Source of the DNA: Sphingomonas horti
Lineage (GTDB): Bacteria > Pseudomonadota > Alphaproteobacteria > Sphingomonadales > Sphingomonadaceae
Direction of reading: 5' to 3'
Assembly: GCF_009753715.1 (NCBI RefSeq)
Contig: NZ_WQMS01000013.1
Coordinates: 128,796-192,795 of the forward strand
Length of the DNA stretch: 64,000 bases
How positions within the stretch are numbered: the stretch's first letter is position 1; every line of letters starts with the position of its first letter. This document shows positions 16,440 to 26,600 of this stretch, one piece after another. Below the pieces are notes generated by a model, which was not told the origin of the DNA, did not search any database, and saw only the letters and a list, made by a program, of their open reading frames with translations. A program made the translations under genes and the position numbers.

Positions 16440-18691
16440 CGCAGCACCTTCACCAGCGGCAGGATCGTCGCATAGTCGTCGCTCCAGCCGGAAAAGCCGG
16501 GGTCCTCGCGGAGCGGCGTCCAGGCGCCGCCGGCGGGCGGATCGGCGATCGCCGCGCTCAGCACAGCCGCATCGCGCGTCATCAGGATCCAGCTGGAGCT
16601 GGAGATGGTCCGATAGGCCTCGCTGTCGGGCGCGATCGTGTCGTCATAGCGGGCGGCATACCAGCCGCCGTCGCGGGCCGCCGCCGCGACCACCGGCTCA
16701 AGGTCTAGAAAGCGGTTGGAGATGTGGACGAGCAGCATGCCGCGCCGATCGAGCACCCGGGCGTAGATCGCGAACGCCTCGCGCGTCAGCAGGTGCATCG
16801 GGATCGCGTCCGACGTGAAAGCGTCGAGCACCAGCATGTCGAGGCTGTCGGTCGCGGCGGCGTCCAGCGACAGCCGCGCGTCGCCCAGCACGATCGCGGC
16901 GGCGGGGTCGCAGCGGGCGAGGAAGGTGAACTTCCCCGTTTGCCGCGCGATATGCACGACCGTCGGGTCGATCTCGTAGAAGCGCCAGTCCTGCCCCGGC
17001 CGCGCATAGCAGGCCAGCGTGCCGGTGCCGAGCCCGACCGCGCCGACTCGCGCGTTCGGACCGGAGATCGCAGGCAGGTGCAGCATCGCCTGGCCTACCC
17101 CCGAACTCGGGCTGTAATAGCTGGTCGGGTCCCGCTCATGGCCCGGCGTCAGCAGCTGGAGGCCGTGGGACGTGGTGCCGTGCGCGAGCGTTCGGATGTC
17201 GTCATAATCGCGGATCGTATAGACGCCGAAATAGCTGCGGAAGCGCGCGTCCGGCGTCAGCGACAGGCGGATCGCGTCATAGCCGCCCAGCACCAGCATC
17301 ATGCCGGCAATGCCGATCAGGAACGGCCCGCGCTTGCCGAGGCAGACGAAGGTCAGCAGCCCGATCGCGCCGGCGCCGAACCAGCCGGCGCGGCCCCACA
17401 GCCATGGCCAGGGCTGCTCGATCGAGATGGCGGCGATGGCGATGGTCAGCACCGCCATCAGGGTGGTCAGCAGGCGGGCGCGCACGGGGCTTTCCCACAG
17501 GCGTTCGGTCCAGACGAACAGATAGTGCTGCGGCACCAAAGCGGCGGCGGCCAGGATCAGCAGCGGATGCTCATAGGTCCAATCGAACGCCAGCGGCGCG
17601 ACCAGGCCCGAGAACAGCCCGCCCAGCGCGCCGCCGACCGCCATGCAGAGATAGAAGCCGGTCAGGTAGATCGGCGCCGGCCGCGTCCGGTACATCTGCC
17701 CATGCAGCGTGACCGCGACCACGAACAGCAGGATCAGCTCGACCGCGGCGGTCAGGAGCGGCTGGCGCGGCGCGTTCTCGATCGCGAGACCGCCGATCGC
17801 GAGCAGCACCAGCGGCGAGATGCGGCACAGCGCGACAACCGCCCCGCGCGCCTCGGCGAAGGCCAGCGTGAAGCTCAGCAGGTAGAGGCCGAGCGGGATC
17901 ACCCACATCATCGGCATCGCGACGATGTCGGTGGTGAGATAGGTCGTCGTCGACAGCATCAGCCCGGAAGGGACGGCCGCGAGCAGAATCCACCAGAGCC
18001 GGCGCCCGAGCGCTGGCGGCGCTTCCGCAGTGTAGCCGGCGTCCGACGTGTCGAGCCCGGCCCGCGGCAGCACTGCCGCGCAGGCGAGCGTCAGCACGAC
18101 CAGCAGGACATAGCCGCCCGTCCAGAGCTCGCTCTGGTCCCCAAGCGGCAGGCGCGGCTCCACCAGCAGCGGGTAGCTGAGCAGGCCGGTGAAGCTGCCC
18201 AGGTTGGATGCGGCATAGAGCGGATAGGGGTCGCGGCCTCCGGTCGCCGCCGCATACCAGCGCTGGATCAGCGGCGCCTGCGCGGCGACCGCGAAGAAGA
18301 GCGGCCCGATCGACAACAGCAGCAGCCACGGCACCCAGAAGGCGGGCGATGCGGTCGCCGAGGGCACACGCCCGATCAGCCCGATCGGCAGCAGCAGCGC
18401 CGCCGCCGCCAGCAGGAGCAGGTGGACGACCGACTGCGTGCGCACGTTCAGCCGCGCCAGCGCATGGGCATAGGCATAGCCGCCGAGCAGCAGCGCCTGA
18501 TAGACCAGCATCGCGCTGTTCCAGACCGCCGGCGCGCCGCCGAGCCGGGGCAGCACCATCCGCGCGATCATCGGCTGGACCAGGAACGCCAGGAACGAGC
18601 CGACGAAGATCGTGCCGACGAACAGCGGGCCGAGGTCGCGGCGCTTCTCGCCGCTCCCGGCCGCCTCGATCGCGCCGATCGCGGTCGCCAC
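16436..18691 (-). CDS. Fused MFS-like membrane domain / spermidine synthase-like methyltransferase-fold protein
   Basis: A 751-residue two-domain protein. The N-terminal ~480 residues are a polytopic membrane domain (FLVQPMIARMVLPRLGGAPAVW). The C-terminal ~240 residues resemble spermidine synthase, with a nucleotide-binding motif VGLGTGTLACYARPG, EIDP and VLDAFTSDAIPMHLLT. Such fusions are widespread, but polyamine synthesis by them has rarely been shown; the substrate could be membrane-borne. It sits four bases after the decarboxylase gene and overlaps the GNAT gene. Confidence 0.88.
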   Translation of the reverse strand: MATAIGAIEAAGSGEKRRDLGPLFVGTIFVGSFLAFLVQPMIARMVLPRLGGAPAVWNSAMLVYQALLLGGYAYAHALARLNVRTQSVVHLLLLAAAALLLPIGLIGRVPSATASPAFWVPWLLLLSIGPLFFAVAAQAPLIQRWYAAATGGRDPYPLYAASNLGSFTGLLSYPLLVEPRLPLGDQSELWTGGYVLLVVLTLACAAVLPRAGLDTSDAGYTAEAPPALGRRLWWILLAAVPSGLMLSTTTYLTTDIVAMPMMWVIPLGLYLLSFTLAFAEARGAVVALCRISPLVLLAIGGLAIENAPRQPLLTAAVELILLFVVAVTLHGQMYRTRPAPIYLTGFYLCMAVGGALGGLFSGLVAPLAFDWTYEHPLLILAAAALVPQHYLFVWTERLWESPVRARLLTTLMAVLTIAIAAISIEQPWPWLWGRAGWFGAGAIGLLTFVCLGKRGPFLIGIAGMMLVLGGYDAIRLSLTPDARFRSYFGVYTIRDYDDIRTLAHGTTSHGLQLLTPGHERDPTSYYSPSSGVGQAMLHLPAISGPNARVGAVGLGTGTLACYARPGQDWRFYEIDPTVVHIARQTGKFTFLARCDPAAAIVLGDARLSLDAAATDSLDMLVLDAFTSDAIPMHLLTREAFAIYARVLDRRGMLLVHISNRFLDLEPVVAAAARDGGWYAARYDDTIAPDSEAYRTISSSSWILMTRDAAVLSAAIADPPAGGAWTPLREDPGFSGWSDDYATILPLVKVLR

Positions 18692-18694
18692 GCC

Positions 18695-20113
18695 CTACTC
18701 CGCTTCCAGCGCCTGCGCGGCGTGCCGGAGCGCGTCGATCGCCTCGTCGACATGCGCCAGATGCGTGCGGAAGGAGCCGATCGCGGCGCGCAGATGGACG
18801 CGGCCATATATGCGCGTCGAGCTCAAGAACACGCGGCCTTCGTCCTGCAGCCGCTTGGTGAGGCGCTCGTTGAAGGTGTCGACGTCGCCGCCTGCGGGGC
18901 GGTAGCGGAAGGCGAACACGGACAGGTCGGGCGGCGCGGCGGTCTCCCAGCCCGGCAGCTCCGTCAGCCGCGCGTGCATGTAGCGGGCAAGGCCGATCTT
19001 CTCCGACTGGGCCGCCCGGAAAGCGTCGAGGCCGGCGAGCTGGATCGGCAGCCAGAGTCTCAGCGCACGGAAATGCCGGGTCAGCTCCGGCGACAGATCG
19101 GCGGGCGAGACGTCCTCGTGGGACCCGAACGGCGTCAGATAGTCGGCGGTCGCGCTGAACGACGCGCGCAGGGTGCGACCGTCGCGCGCGAGCACGGCGC
19201 CGGTGCCGTAGGGCAGGAACAACGTCTTGTGCGGATCGACCGCGAGCGTGTCGGCGCGCTCGATCCCGCCCAGCACCGCGCGCCCTTCCGCGCACAGCAT
19301 GAACAGGCCGCCATAGGCGCCGTCGACATGGAACCAGGCGCCGTGGCGCGCGCAGAGCTCGGCAATGCCTTCCAACGGGTCGACCGAGCCGGTGTCGACC
19401 GTTCCCGCCGAGGCGACGACGAGCCAGGGCCGAACGCCGTCGCGCCGGTCCTGCTCCAGCGCGGCTTCCAATGAATCGAGCGCGATCCGGTGATTGGCGT
19501 CGAGAGCAAGCATCCGGCGCGGGGCATGGCCGCGGCCGGCGATCTTCAGCGCCTTGTCGACGCAGTGATGGGCGGTCGGCGCGACATAGACGGCGCCGCC
19601 GCCGTCCGGGTCGAGCGCGTCGCGGGCGGCGACGATCGCCGACAGGTTCGCGATGCTGCCGCCCGAGGTCAGCGCACCGGCCGCGTCGGCCGGGTAGCCG
19701 ACCACGTCCGCCAGCCAGCGCACGCACGCATTCTCCAGCCGCACCGCGCCCGGTGCGGCGGAGGCGAAGCCGGCATATTTGTTGGACACGTCGGCGAGGA
19801 AGTCGCCGAGCGCCGAATGGAACAGGCCGCCGCCGGGGATATAGCCCATGAAGCGGCCGGACGCGGTGGCGATTCCGCGCTGCTCGACCTGCTCCGAGAC
19901 GAAAGCGAGCGCATCGTCGATGCCGGCCGGCCGATCGGGAAAGCCAGGCGCGGCCATGGCGCCGGTGCGATAGGTCGGCGCCTCGGGCAGCGCCTGGAGA
20001 TAGCGCTCCGCCTGCGCCTGCACGGCCGCCATCAACGCCGCGCGCTCGCCAGCGTCCGGCTCCAGCGGACGCGCGGCGGCGGCCAATGCCCGCAGTCGCT
20101 CGCGCTCGCTCAA
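18695..20113 (-). CDS. PLP-dependent decarboxylase (aromatic-L-amino-acid decarboxylase family)
   Basis: A 472-residue group II decarboxylase. The internal aldimine lysine is in DPHKTLFLPYG near residue 297; other family blocks are GGSIANLSAIVAAR, APTAHHCVDKALK and WFHVDGAYGG. It decarboxylates an amino acid, possibly aromatic, but the substrate is not fixed by sequence. It overlaps hemB by ATGA and is followed by the spermidine-synthase-like fusion, so an amine product could feed that protein (inference). Confidence 0.9.
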   Translation of the reverse strand: MSERERLRALAAAARPLEPDAGERAALMAAVQAQAERYLQALPEAPTYRTGAMAAPGFPDRPAGIDDALAFVSEQVEQRGIATASGRFMGYIPGGGLFHSALGDFLADVSNKYAGFASAAPGAVRLENACVRWLADVVGYPADAAGALTSGGSIANLSAIVAARDALDPDGGGAVYVAPTAHHCVDKALKIAGRGHAPRRMLALDANHRIALDSLEAALEQDRRDGVRPWLVVASAGTVDTGSVDPLEGIAELCARHGAWFHVDGAYGGLFMLCAEGRAVLGGIERADTLAVDPHKTLFLPYGTGAVLARDGRTLRASFSATADYLTPFGSHEDVSPADLSPELTRHFRALRLWLPIQLAGLDAFRAAQSEKIGLARYMHARLTELPGWETAAPPDLSVFAFRYRPAGGDVDTFNERLTKRLQDEGRVFLSSTRIYGRVHLRAAIGSFRTHLAHVDEAIDALRHAAQALEAE

Positions 20114-21105
20114 CGGGCCATCAGCCTCGCCGCGAGCGGCGCATGGTAGGTGAGCACGCCCGAGCAGCCGGCGCGCTTCAGCGACATCAGGCTTTCCAGC
20201 ACCAGCGCGTCGCGGTCCCCTGCCCCGGCCGCGGCCGCTGCCTCGATCATCGCATATTCGCCGGAGACGGCGTAGGCGAAGACGGGCACCTCGAACCGCT
20301 CCTTCACGCGGCGGATGATGTCGAGATAAGGCAGGCCCGGCTTCACCATCACCGTGTCCGCGCCTTCGGCCAGGTCGAGCGCGACCTCGCGCAGCGCTTC
20401 CTCTGCATTGGCGGGGTTCATCTGGTAGGTCTTCTTGTCACCCTGCAGCCGCCCGCGCGAGCCGACCGCATCGCGGAACGGGCCGTAGAAGGCGGACGCG
20501 TATTTGGCGGCATAGGCCATGATCTGGACGTTGACGAAACCTTCGCCTTCCAGTGCCTCCCGGATCGCGGCGACGCGGCCGTCCATCATGTCTGACGGGG
20601 CGATGATGTCGGCGCCCGCGCGAGCCTGGTTCAGCGCCTGACTGACCAGCACGTCCTTGGTCGCGTCGTTCAGCACATAGCCGGCGGCGTCGATCAGCCC
20701 GTCATGGCCGTGCGCGGTGTAGGGATCGAGCGCGACGTCGGTGAGGATGCCGACTTCCGGCACTGCGTCCCTGATCGCCCGAGTCGCGCGGCACATCAGA
20801 TTGTCCGGGTTGAGCGCTTCCCCGCCATCGTCGGTGCGCAGAGGCTCGGGCGTGTTCGGGAACAGCGCGAGGCACGGGATGCCGAGGTCGCGAGCGACGC
20901 GCGCGCGCTCGACGATCCGGTCGACCGACCAGCGCGAGACGCCGGGCATGGTCGAGATCGGCTGCTCGACCCCCTCGCCTTCGACGACGAACAAAGGCCA
21001 GATCAGGTCGGCGGGCGTGAGGACGGTTTCGGCGTGCAGCGCGCGGCTCCAGGCCGAGGCGCGGGTGCGGCGCAGGCGGAGCGCGGGATAAGAGGCGTTG
21101 TGCAT
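20110..21105 (-). CDS. hemB: Delta-aminolevulinic acid dehydratase (porphobilinogen synthase)
   Basis: A 331-residue enzyme that joins two 5-aminolevulinate molecules to porphobilinogen in the haem pathway. The two Schiff-base lysine regions are visible (IMAYAAKYASAFYGPFRDA and VMVKPGLPYLDI), along with TDVALDPYTAHGHDG. The latter lacks the cysteine-rich zinc site of animal enzymes, as in alphaproteobacterial metal-different HemB. It is the first gene of a leftward operon with the PLP decarboxylase. Confidence 0.97.
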   Translation of the reverse strand: MHNASYPALRLRRTRASAWSRALHAETVLTPADLIWPLFVVEGEGVEQPISTMPGVSRWSVDRIVERARVARDLGIPCLALFPNTPEPLRTDDGGEALNPDNLMCRATRAIRDAVPEVGILTDVALDPYTAHGHDGLIDAAGYVLNDATKDVLVSQALNQARAGADIIAPSDMMDGRVAAIREALEGEGFVNVQIMAYAAKYASAFYGPFRDAVGSRGRLQGDKKTYQMNPANAEEALREVALDLAEGADTVMVKPGLPYLDIIRRVKERFEVPVFAYAVSGEYAMIEAAAAAGAGDRDALVLESLMSLKRAGCSGVLTYHAPLAARLMAR

Positions 21106-21134
21106 GCGCCCGACTAGCCCGAAGCGGCGTTCCG

Positions 21135-22016
21135 ATGCCAGTGAAACAGCTTCCCAAGCGCGCCGCCCTTGTCGTCAACGCCCAGTCCCGCAAGGGGCGC
21201 GACCTGTTCGCCCAGGCCTGCGCGCTGCTGAAGGCGCGCGGCATCGAGCTGCTCGAGGCGCATGCGGTGCGCGATCCGAAGCAGCTGCGGCCGACGATCC
21301 GGCGCGTGCTGGCGGCCGACCCGCCGATGGTGATCGTCGGCGGCGGCGACGGAACGCTGTCCTCAACGGTGGACGACTTCGTGGCCCATGACACGGTGTT
21401 CGCGCTGCTGCCGCTCGGCACCGCCAACAGCTTCGCGCGGACGCTCGGCATCCCGCTGGAGCTGGAAGGCGCGATCGACGTGATCGCTTGCGGGCAGCGG
21501 CGGCGGATCGACCTGGGGATGATCGACGCCGACTATTTCGCCAACGCGGCGGCGATCGGCATGTCGCCGCTGATCGCGGAGACGATCCCGCACAATCTGA
21601 AGCGGTATCTGGGGCGAGTCGGCTATCTCGGCTGGGCGGCGATCCAGTTCCTGCGCTTCCGTCCCTTCAAACTGACGGTCGGCAACGAGACGATCGACGC
21701 GGTCGAGGTGCGGATCGCCAATGGCCGCTTCCATGGCGGCACCGAGCTGGTCGACGACGCCCGGCTCGACAGCGGCGAGATCGTCGTCCAGGCGGTGCTG
21801 GGCGACAGCCGGCACCGGCTGGTGTGGAGCTGGGCGGCAAGCATCTTCCGCCTTCGCGCCCGCAAGCGCACCGTCCGCGAGTTCCACGGCGTCGAGCTTC
21901 GCATCGCGACCGACCCGCCGCTTCCCATCTCGATCGACGGCGAAGTGCTGGCCCACACGCCCTGCACGGCACGCGTTGCCGCAGGCATCATCGAAGTCGC
22001 GGCGCCCCGGTCCTAA
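21135..22016 (+). CDS. Diacylglycerol/lipid kinase family protein (YegS-like)
   Basis: A 293-residue lipid kinase. The ATP-binding GGGDGTLS motif, preceded by VNAQSRKG and followed by LPLGTANSFARTLGIP, is diagnostic of the DAGK catalytic fold. It phosphorylates a membrane lipid in the inner leaflet; the true substrate (diacylglycerol, phosphatidylglycerol or other) is unknown. It is divergent from hemB with 29 nt between starts, and its stop overlaps the convergent MATE gene. Confidence 0.93.
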   Translation: MPVKQLPKRAALVVNAQSRKGRDLFAQACALLKARGIELLEAHAVRDPKQLRPTIRRVLAADPPMVIVGGGDGTLSSTVDDFVAHDTVFALLPLGTANSFARTLGIPLELEGAIDVIACGQRRRIDLGMIDADYFANAAAIGMSPLIAETIPHNLKRYLGRVGYLGWAAIQFLRFRPFKLTVGNETIDAVEVRIANGRFHGGTELVDDARLDSGEIVVQAVLGDSRHRLVWSWAASIFRLRARKRTVREFHGVELRIATDPPLPISIDGEVLAHTPCTARVAAGIIEVAAPRS

Positions 22017-23467
22017 GCCACCGGGTTCATCTTGCCGGTGGCGTCGGCATCGGCGAGCGTGCGCTCCTCCGCCTCGAGCACCGTCGGTGGGCCGACCAGG
22101 CGCTGCCTGCGCCAGCCGCCGTGGAGATAATAGCCGATCGTCATCAGCATCGAGGCGGCCGAACCGAGCGGGAAGCTCCACCAGATCGCGTCCCCGCCCC
22201 AGCTCGGCTCCAGCGAATAGGCGAAGCCGAAGCGGACCGGGAACATCGCGATGGCGAGGATCACCAGCGGCCCGATCACCGCGCCGTTCGCGCGCACCGT
22301 CGCCGACAGCACGATCGAGATGCCGAACAGCAGGAAGCTCCAGCCCGCGAGCAGGTTGATGCGGACGGCGATGCCGATCGCGTCCGCGTCGGTGCCGAGG
22401 AACAGCCACAGCACGTGCCGGTCCAGCAGGGTCAGCACCGCCAGCAGCGCGCCGGTCATCAGCATGTTCATCCACACGCCCGCGCGGGTGACCCGCGCGA
22501 CGCGGTCCCAGCGGTCGGCGCCGATATTCTGGGCGACCATCGCGCTGACCGCCGCGCCGATCGCCATCGCCGGCATCTGGATATAGGTCCAGAGCTGGTT
22601 GGCGGCGCCATAGGCCGCGGTGGTTTCCGTCCCCTGCTGGTTGACCAGGCCGATCATCGCCAGCGCCGAGGTGGAGACGACGATCATCTGCAGCCCCATC
22701 GGTACGCCGAGGCCGACGATCCGCTTGAGCAGCCCGCGGTCGCAGACGAGATAGCGCCATTCATGGCCGCGCAGCCGGATCGGCAGGTCCTTTACGTAGA
22801 TATAGGCGATCATGCCGGCCAGTCCGGCGAGGCCGGCAATCACGGTCGCGACCGCCGATCCGGCGATGCCGAGCGCCGGCGCCGGGCCGAGCCCGAGGAT
22901 GAAGACCGGGTTCAGCGCCACGTCCAGCACCGCGCTGAGCCCCATGAAATAGAGCGGCGTCATCGAATCGCCCATGCCGCGCAGGCCCATCATCAGCAGC
23001 ACGGTCAGGTAGCTCGCCGGCATGAACAGGAAGATCACGCGCAGATAGGCGAGCGCGAGCGGGAAGACCTCGGCCGGCGTGCTCAGCAGCCGCAGCAGCG
23101 CCGGCGCGAAGACCCAGCCGGCGGCGACCGTCACCATGGACAGCGCGATGAACAGGCCGAGCGCGGTGCCGAGGACGCGCCGCGCGGTGTCGATGTCGCG
23201 GCGGCCCATATTCTGGCCGACCAGGATCGTCGCCGCCATGCCGAATCCGAACACCGCCGCGAACAGCAGGAACATGACCAGGCTGGCGTTGGTCGTCGCC
23301 GCCAATGCCTTTTCGCCGAGGATCTGGCCGATCCAGATCGCGTTGATCGACCCGTTCAGCGACTGGAGCACCGACGAGCCGAGCGTGGGCAGCGCGAACA
23401 GCAGCAAGGTCGAGCCGATCGGCCCCTGCGTCAGGTCGCGGCGATTCGCGGGATTCTCACGCGCCAT
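22013..23467 (-). CDS. MATE family efflux transporter
   Basis: A 484-residue, 12-helix multidrug and toxin extrusion transporter of the NorM-like type, driven by Na+ or H+. The two-fold repeat is seen in LFALPTLGSSVLQSLNGSINAIWIGQ near the N terminus and VGLGVPMGLQMIVVSTSALAMIGLVN in the second half. The substrate is not predictable. The gene stands alone. Confidence 0.93.
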   Translation of the reverse strand: MARENPANRRDLTQGPIGSTLLLFALPTLGSSVLQSLNGSINAIWIGQILGEKALAATTNASLVMFLLFAAVFGFGMAATILVGQNMGRRDIDTARRVLGTALGLFIALSMVTVAAGWVFAPALLRLLSTPAEVFPLALAYLRVIFLFMPASYLTVLLMMGLRGMGDSMTPLYFMGLSAVLDVALNPVFILGLGPAPALGIAGSAVATVIAGLAGLAGMIAYIYVKDLPIRLRGHEWRYLVCDRGLLKRIVGLGVPMGLQMIVVSTSALAMIGLVNQQGTETTAAYGAANQLWTYIQMPAMAIGAAVSAMVAQNIGADRWDRVARVTRAGVWMNMLMTGALLAVLTLLDRHVLWLFLGTDADAIGIAVRINLLAGWSFLLFGISIVLSATVRANGAVIGPLVILAIAMFPVRFGFAYSLEPSWGGDAIWWSFPLGSAASMLMTIGYYLHGGWRRQRLVGPPTVLEAEERTLADADATGKMNPVA

Positions 23468-23628
23468 GGGGCCTCACAACGCGGCAAAGGTCCCAAAGGT
23501 CACGGTACGTCATCAGCGGAACGCGTGAACTTTGCGGCGCGGATGCGATGCGATTTCCAGGTGCCGACGCCGCTGCCATGCGCGGGGTGTGGCACAGGAT
23601 CGGGGATGTAGGACAGGGGTAGTTTTTG

Positions 23629-23706
23629 TCGTGCCCACGCTCGGCCCGGGACCCACCTGCCTTCCCCCCGGAAAAGAAGGTAGGCCCCGGCTCAAGGCCG
23701 GGGTGA
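23629..23706. repeat. Intergenic palindromic repeat next to valS stop
   Basis: Minus-strand CCCCGGCCTTGAGCCGGGG hairpin, then a CCTACCTTC/GAAGGCAGG pair and CCCGGG-rich ends. Motifs of this form (GTCACCCCGGCCTTGAGCCGGGG) recur between genes in many alphaproteobacteria. It ends just before the valS stop codon and may also stop the valS transcript. I see no gene in 23468-23709. Confidence 0.7.
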
Positions 23707-23709
23707 CGA

Positions 23710-26457
23710 TTATCCGAGACGCTTCAGGGCGGCACCGAGGCGTTCCGCTTCGGCGGCCTTGTCGGCGTGGTCCGCGCGGGCCTTTTCGACCGCTTCGGGC
23801 TTGGCGCGTTCGACGAAGCTGGGGTTCGCCAGGCGGCCGGCCAACGAGTCGCGTTCTTTCTCGGCGGCGGCGATCGCCTTGGACAGGCGAGCGCGTTCGG
23901 CTTCGAGGTCGATGACGTCGCCGAGCTGGAGCAGGTAGGTCGCCTCGTCGACGATGATCTGCGCCTCGCCGCCGGGCGCTTCGCTGCGCTCGATCCGGGC
24001 GAGGCGCGCGAGGGCGGCGGCATGGGCGGACAGGCGCCGCTCGGTCTCGGCGCCGGCGTCGCTGACCGCGAACGGCACGCGGGCGCCGGGCGGCACGTTC
24101 AGCTCGGTCCGCGCGGTGCGGACGTCGGAGACCAGCCGGATCAGCCAGTCTATCTCCCTGCCCGCCTCCGGATCGATCGCGCGGGCGTCGGCGATCGGCC
24201 ATTTGGCGACGATCAGGTCGTACGGGCGGTCGCCGAGCGCGTGCCAGAGCTCTTCGGTGATGAAGGGCATGAACGGGTGGAGCATGACCAGGATCTGGTC
24301 GAGCGCCCAGCCGGCGACGGCTTTCGTCTCCTCGTCCACCGCGCTTTTGATAAGCTCCAGATACCAGTCGCAGAACTGGCTCCAGACGAAATGGTAGATC
24401 GTGTTCGCGGCCTCGTCGTAGCGCAGGTCGGCGAGCGCGAGGTCGAGGCGCTGGACGGTCTTGATCGTCTCGCCGACGATCCAGCGGTTGACCGGAAGCC
24501 TCGCGGCGGGCGGCTCCAGCGAGGTCGAGGCGCCGATGCCGTTGGACTGGCAGAAGCGCGTGGCGTTCCACAGCTTGGTCGCGAAATTGCGATAGCCTTC
24601 GACCCGGCGCTCATCGAGCTTGATGTCGCGGCCCTGGCTTTCCATCGCCGCCAGCGTGAAGCGCAGCGCGTCCGCGCCGTATCTGTCGATCAGGCCAAGC
24701 GGATCGACCGTGTTGCCTTTCGACTTGGACATTTTCGAGCCGTCCGGGGCGCGGACAAGACCGTGGAGATACAGCGTCTTGAACGGCACTTCTTTCATGA
24801 AGTGCAAGCCCTGCATGATCATCCGCGCATCCCAGAAGAACAGGATGTCGAAGCCGGAGATGAGGACGTCGTTGGGGTAGTGGCGGGAGAGGAGACTCCT
24901 CCCCGAGCTTGTCTCGGGGAGGGGGACCGCCGAAGGCGGTGGAGGGGCGGCGTCGGTGCAACCGACGCCGTTGGCGTCGGCCCCTCCACCATGCTGCGCA
25001 TGGTCCCCCTCCCCCAGCAAGCTGGGGGAGGAACTATCGTCCGGCCATCCCAGGGTGCCGAACGGCCAGAGCGCGGAGCTGAACCAGGTGTCGAGCACGT
25101 CCTCGTCGCGGCGAAGCTTGACGTTGCCGGCCTCGCGCTGGGCCTCCTCCTCCGTCTCCGCGACGAAGACTCGGCCGTCGTCGGCGAACCAGGCCGGGAT
25201 GCGGTGGCCCCACCAGAGCTGGCGCGAGACGCACCAGGGCTGGATGTTTTCCATCCAGTTGAAATAGGTCTTTGTCCACGTCTCCGGCACGACCTTGATG
25301 GTGCCCGAGCGGACCGCCTCGATCGCGGGGCCGGCGAGCGTCTTCGCGTCGACATACCATTGGTCGGTCAGCCAGGGTTCGATCACCGCGCCGGAGCGGT
25401 CGCCGAATGGGGTCTGGATCGCGCGGTCCTCGACGCGTTCGAGCAGGCCGGCTTCGTCGATCATCTGCACGACGCGCTTGCGGGCTTCGAAGCGGTCGAG
25501 GCCGATCAGCTCGGCGGGCACGCGGCCGTCCTGGGTCTGGACGATCCGCGCCTCGGCATCGAGCATGTTCAGCATGTCCGATGGCTTGATGCCGGCGCGA
25601 ACACCGACCTCGAAGTCGTTGAAATCATGGCCGGGCGTGATCTTGACCGCGCCGGAACCAAGCTCCGGATCGGCATGCTCGTCGGCGACGATCGGGATTT
25701 GCCGGCCGGTGATCGGATGGGCGATCATCGCGCCGATCAGGTGGGTGTAGCGCTCGTCCTCCGGGTGCACGGCGACCGCCATGTCGGCGAGCATCGTCTC
25801 GGGCCGCGTGGTCGCGACCGAAATGTGGCCCGAACCATCGGCCAGCGGATAGCGGAAGTGCCAGAAGCTGCCCTGCACTTCCTTCGTTTCGACCTCCAGA
25901 TCGGAGATCGCCGTCTGGAATTTCGGGTCCCAATTGACCAGCCGCTTGTCGCGGTAGAGCAGGCCTTCGCGGTAGAGCTGGACGAAGACCTTGACGACGG
26001 CGCGGCTGAAGCCTTCGTCCATCGTGAAGCGCTCGTTCGCCCAGTCGCACGACGCGCCCAGGCGGCGGAGCTGGCGGGTGATCTGGCCGCCGGACTGCGC
26101 TTTCCACTCCCAGACCTTCGCGACGAAATCCTCGCGCGAATAATTGGTCCGCTTGTCCTGGCTGAGCGCCATTTCGCGCTCGACCACCATCTGCGTGGCG
26201 ATGCCGGCATGGTCGGTGCCGACGACCCAGAGGGCGTCTTTCCCCTGCAGCCGCGCGTGGCGGATCAGGATGTCCTGCAGCGTATTGTCAAGCGCGTGGC
26301 CGATATGGAGCGAGCCGGTGACGTTGGGCGGCGGGATGACGATCGTGAACGGCTCGGCGTCGCCGCGCTCCGGGCGGAACAGGTTGTTCGCTTCCCAATG
26401 GGGATACCAGCGGGATTCGATGGCGCCGGGGTCGAAGGTCTTGGGCAACTCGCTCAT
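23710..26457 (-). CDS. valS: Valyl-tRNA synthetase (carries an in-frame palindromic-repeat insertion)
   Basis: A 915-residue class I synthetase that charges tRNA-Val and edits threonine. The HIGH signature is GSLHIGHAL near residue 50 and KMSKS is SKMSKSKGN near residue 574. The CP1 editing domain lies between them, and a C-terminal coiled-coil arm ends the protein. Between the conserved GTLGWP and [12 protein letters not shown] blocks there are about 53 residues where most ValS have about eight. The extra ~46 codons (about residues 476-521) are encoded by a palindromic repeat, yet the frame stays open. The start at 26457 gives the usual [10 protein letters not shown] opening. Confidence 0.96.
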   Translation of the reverse strand: MSELPKTFDPGAIESRWYPHWEANNLFRPERGDAEPFTIVIPPPNVTGSLHIGHALDNTLQDILIRHARLQGKDALWVVGTDHAGIATQMVVEREMALSQDKRTNYSREDFVAKVWEWKAQSGGQITRQLRRLGASCDWANERFTMDEGFSRAVVKVFVQLYREGLLYRDKRLVNWDPKFQTAISDLEVETKEVQGSFWHFRYPLADGSGHISVATTRPETMLADMAVAVHPEDERYTHLIGAMIAHPITGRQIPIVADEHADPELGSGAVKITPGHDFNDFEVGVRAGIKPSDMLNMLDAEARIVQTQDGRVPAELIGLDRFEARKRVVQMIDEAGLLERVEDRAIQTPFGDRSGAVIEPWLTDQWYVDAKTLAGPAIEAVRSGTIKVVPETWTKTYFNWMENIQPWCVSRQLWWGHRIPAWFADDGRVFVAETEEEAQREAGNVKLRRDEDVLDTWFSSALWPFGTLGWPDDSSSPSLLGEGDHAQHGGGADANGVGCTDAAPPPPSAVPLPETSSGRSLLSRHYPNDVLISGFDILFFWDARMIMQGLHFMKEVPFKTLYLHGLVRAPDGSKMSKSKGNTVDPLGLIDRYGADALRFTLAAMESQGRDIKLDERRVEGYRNFATKLWNATRFCQSNGIGASTSLEPPAARLPVNRWIVGETIKTVQRLDLALADLRYDEAANTIYHFVWSQFCDWYLELIKSAVDEETKAVAGWALDQILVMLHPFMPFITEELWHALGDRPYDLIVAKWPIADARAIDPEAGREIDWLIRLVSDVRTARTELNVPPGARVPFAVSDAGAETERRLSAHAAALARLARIERSEAPGGEAQIIVDEATYLLQLGDVIDLEAERARLSKAIAAAEKERDSLAGRLANPSFVERAKPEAVEKARADHADKAAEAERLGAALKRLG
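24895..25032. repeat. 138-bp palindromic (REP-like) element inserted in frame in valS
   Basis: The long arms GGGGGACC...GGTGGAGGGGC and GCCCCTCCACC...GGTCCCCC are complementary. Each arm carries its own small hairpin (GCCGAAGGC; ATGCTGCGCAT). The ends carry CTCCTCCCC...GGGGAGG and CCTCCCCCAGC...GCTGGGGGAGG hairpins, and the tip is GGCGTCGGTGCAACCGACGCC. The whole can form a branched cruciform. It resembles intergenic repeats elsewhere in this window but here is translated as part of valS. Confidence 0.85.
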
Positions 26458-26499
26458 GCGCGGCGCCTTAGACGAGCGGGGCGTGCGAGGGGAAGAGGT

Positions 26500-26600
26500 C
26501 TCCCCTCCCGCAAGCGGGAGGGGCCGGGGGAAGGCCTGGACCTCGGCGAGCGAATGGAGGCGATTTCCCTCCCCTAACCCCTCCCGCAAGCGGGATGGGA
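26500..26600. repeat. Pair of palindromic repeats between valS and popZ
   Basis: Two hairpins share the core CCCTCCCGCAAGCGGGA (26511-26523 and 26580-26596), separated by about 55 bp that can partly pair (GGAAGGCC region with TTCCCTCCCC). This is a REP-pair arrangement in the 143-bp gap between the two genes, lying against the popZ stop codon. Confidence 0.7.

Noticed and set aside
16724-19474. Very long open frame on the plus strand opposite the spermidine-synthase fusion and PLP decarboxylase genes
   Set aside because: It is rich in Arg, Gln, His and Asp with no domain, and lies antisense to two well-supported genes. Such open shadow frames are normal in GC-rich DNA with strong codon bias.
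21488-23611. Long plus-strand frame across the lipid kinase and MATE genes
   Set aside because: Low-complexity Arg/Gly/Asp/His composition and overlap with two clear genes mark it as a shadow frame.
23767-26577. 936-codon plus-strand frame opposite valS
   Set aside because: It mirrors valS codon for codon on the other strand and shows no protein motif; valS has all synthetase signatures.
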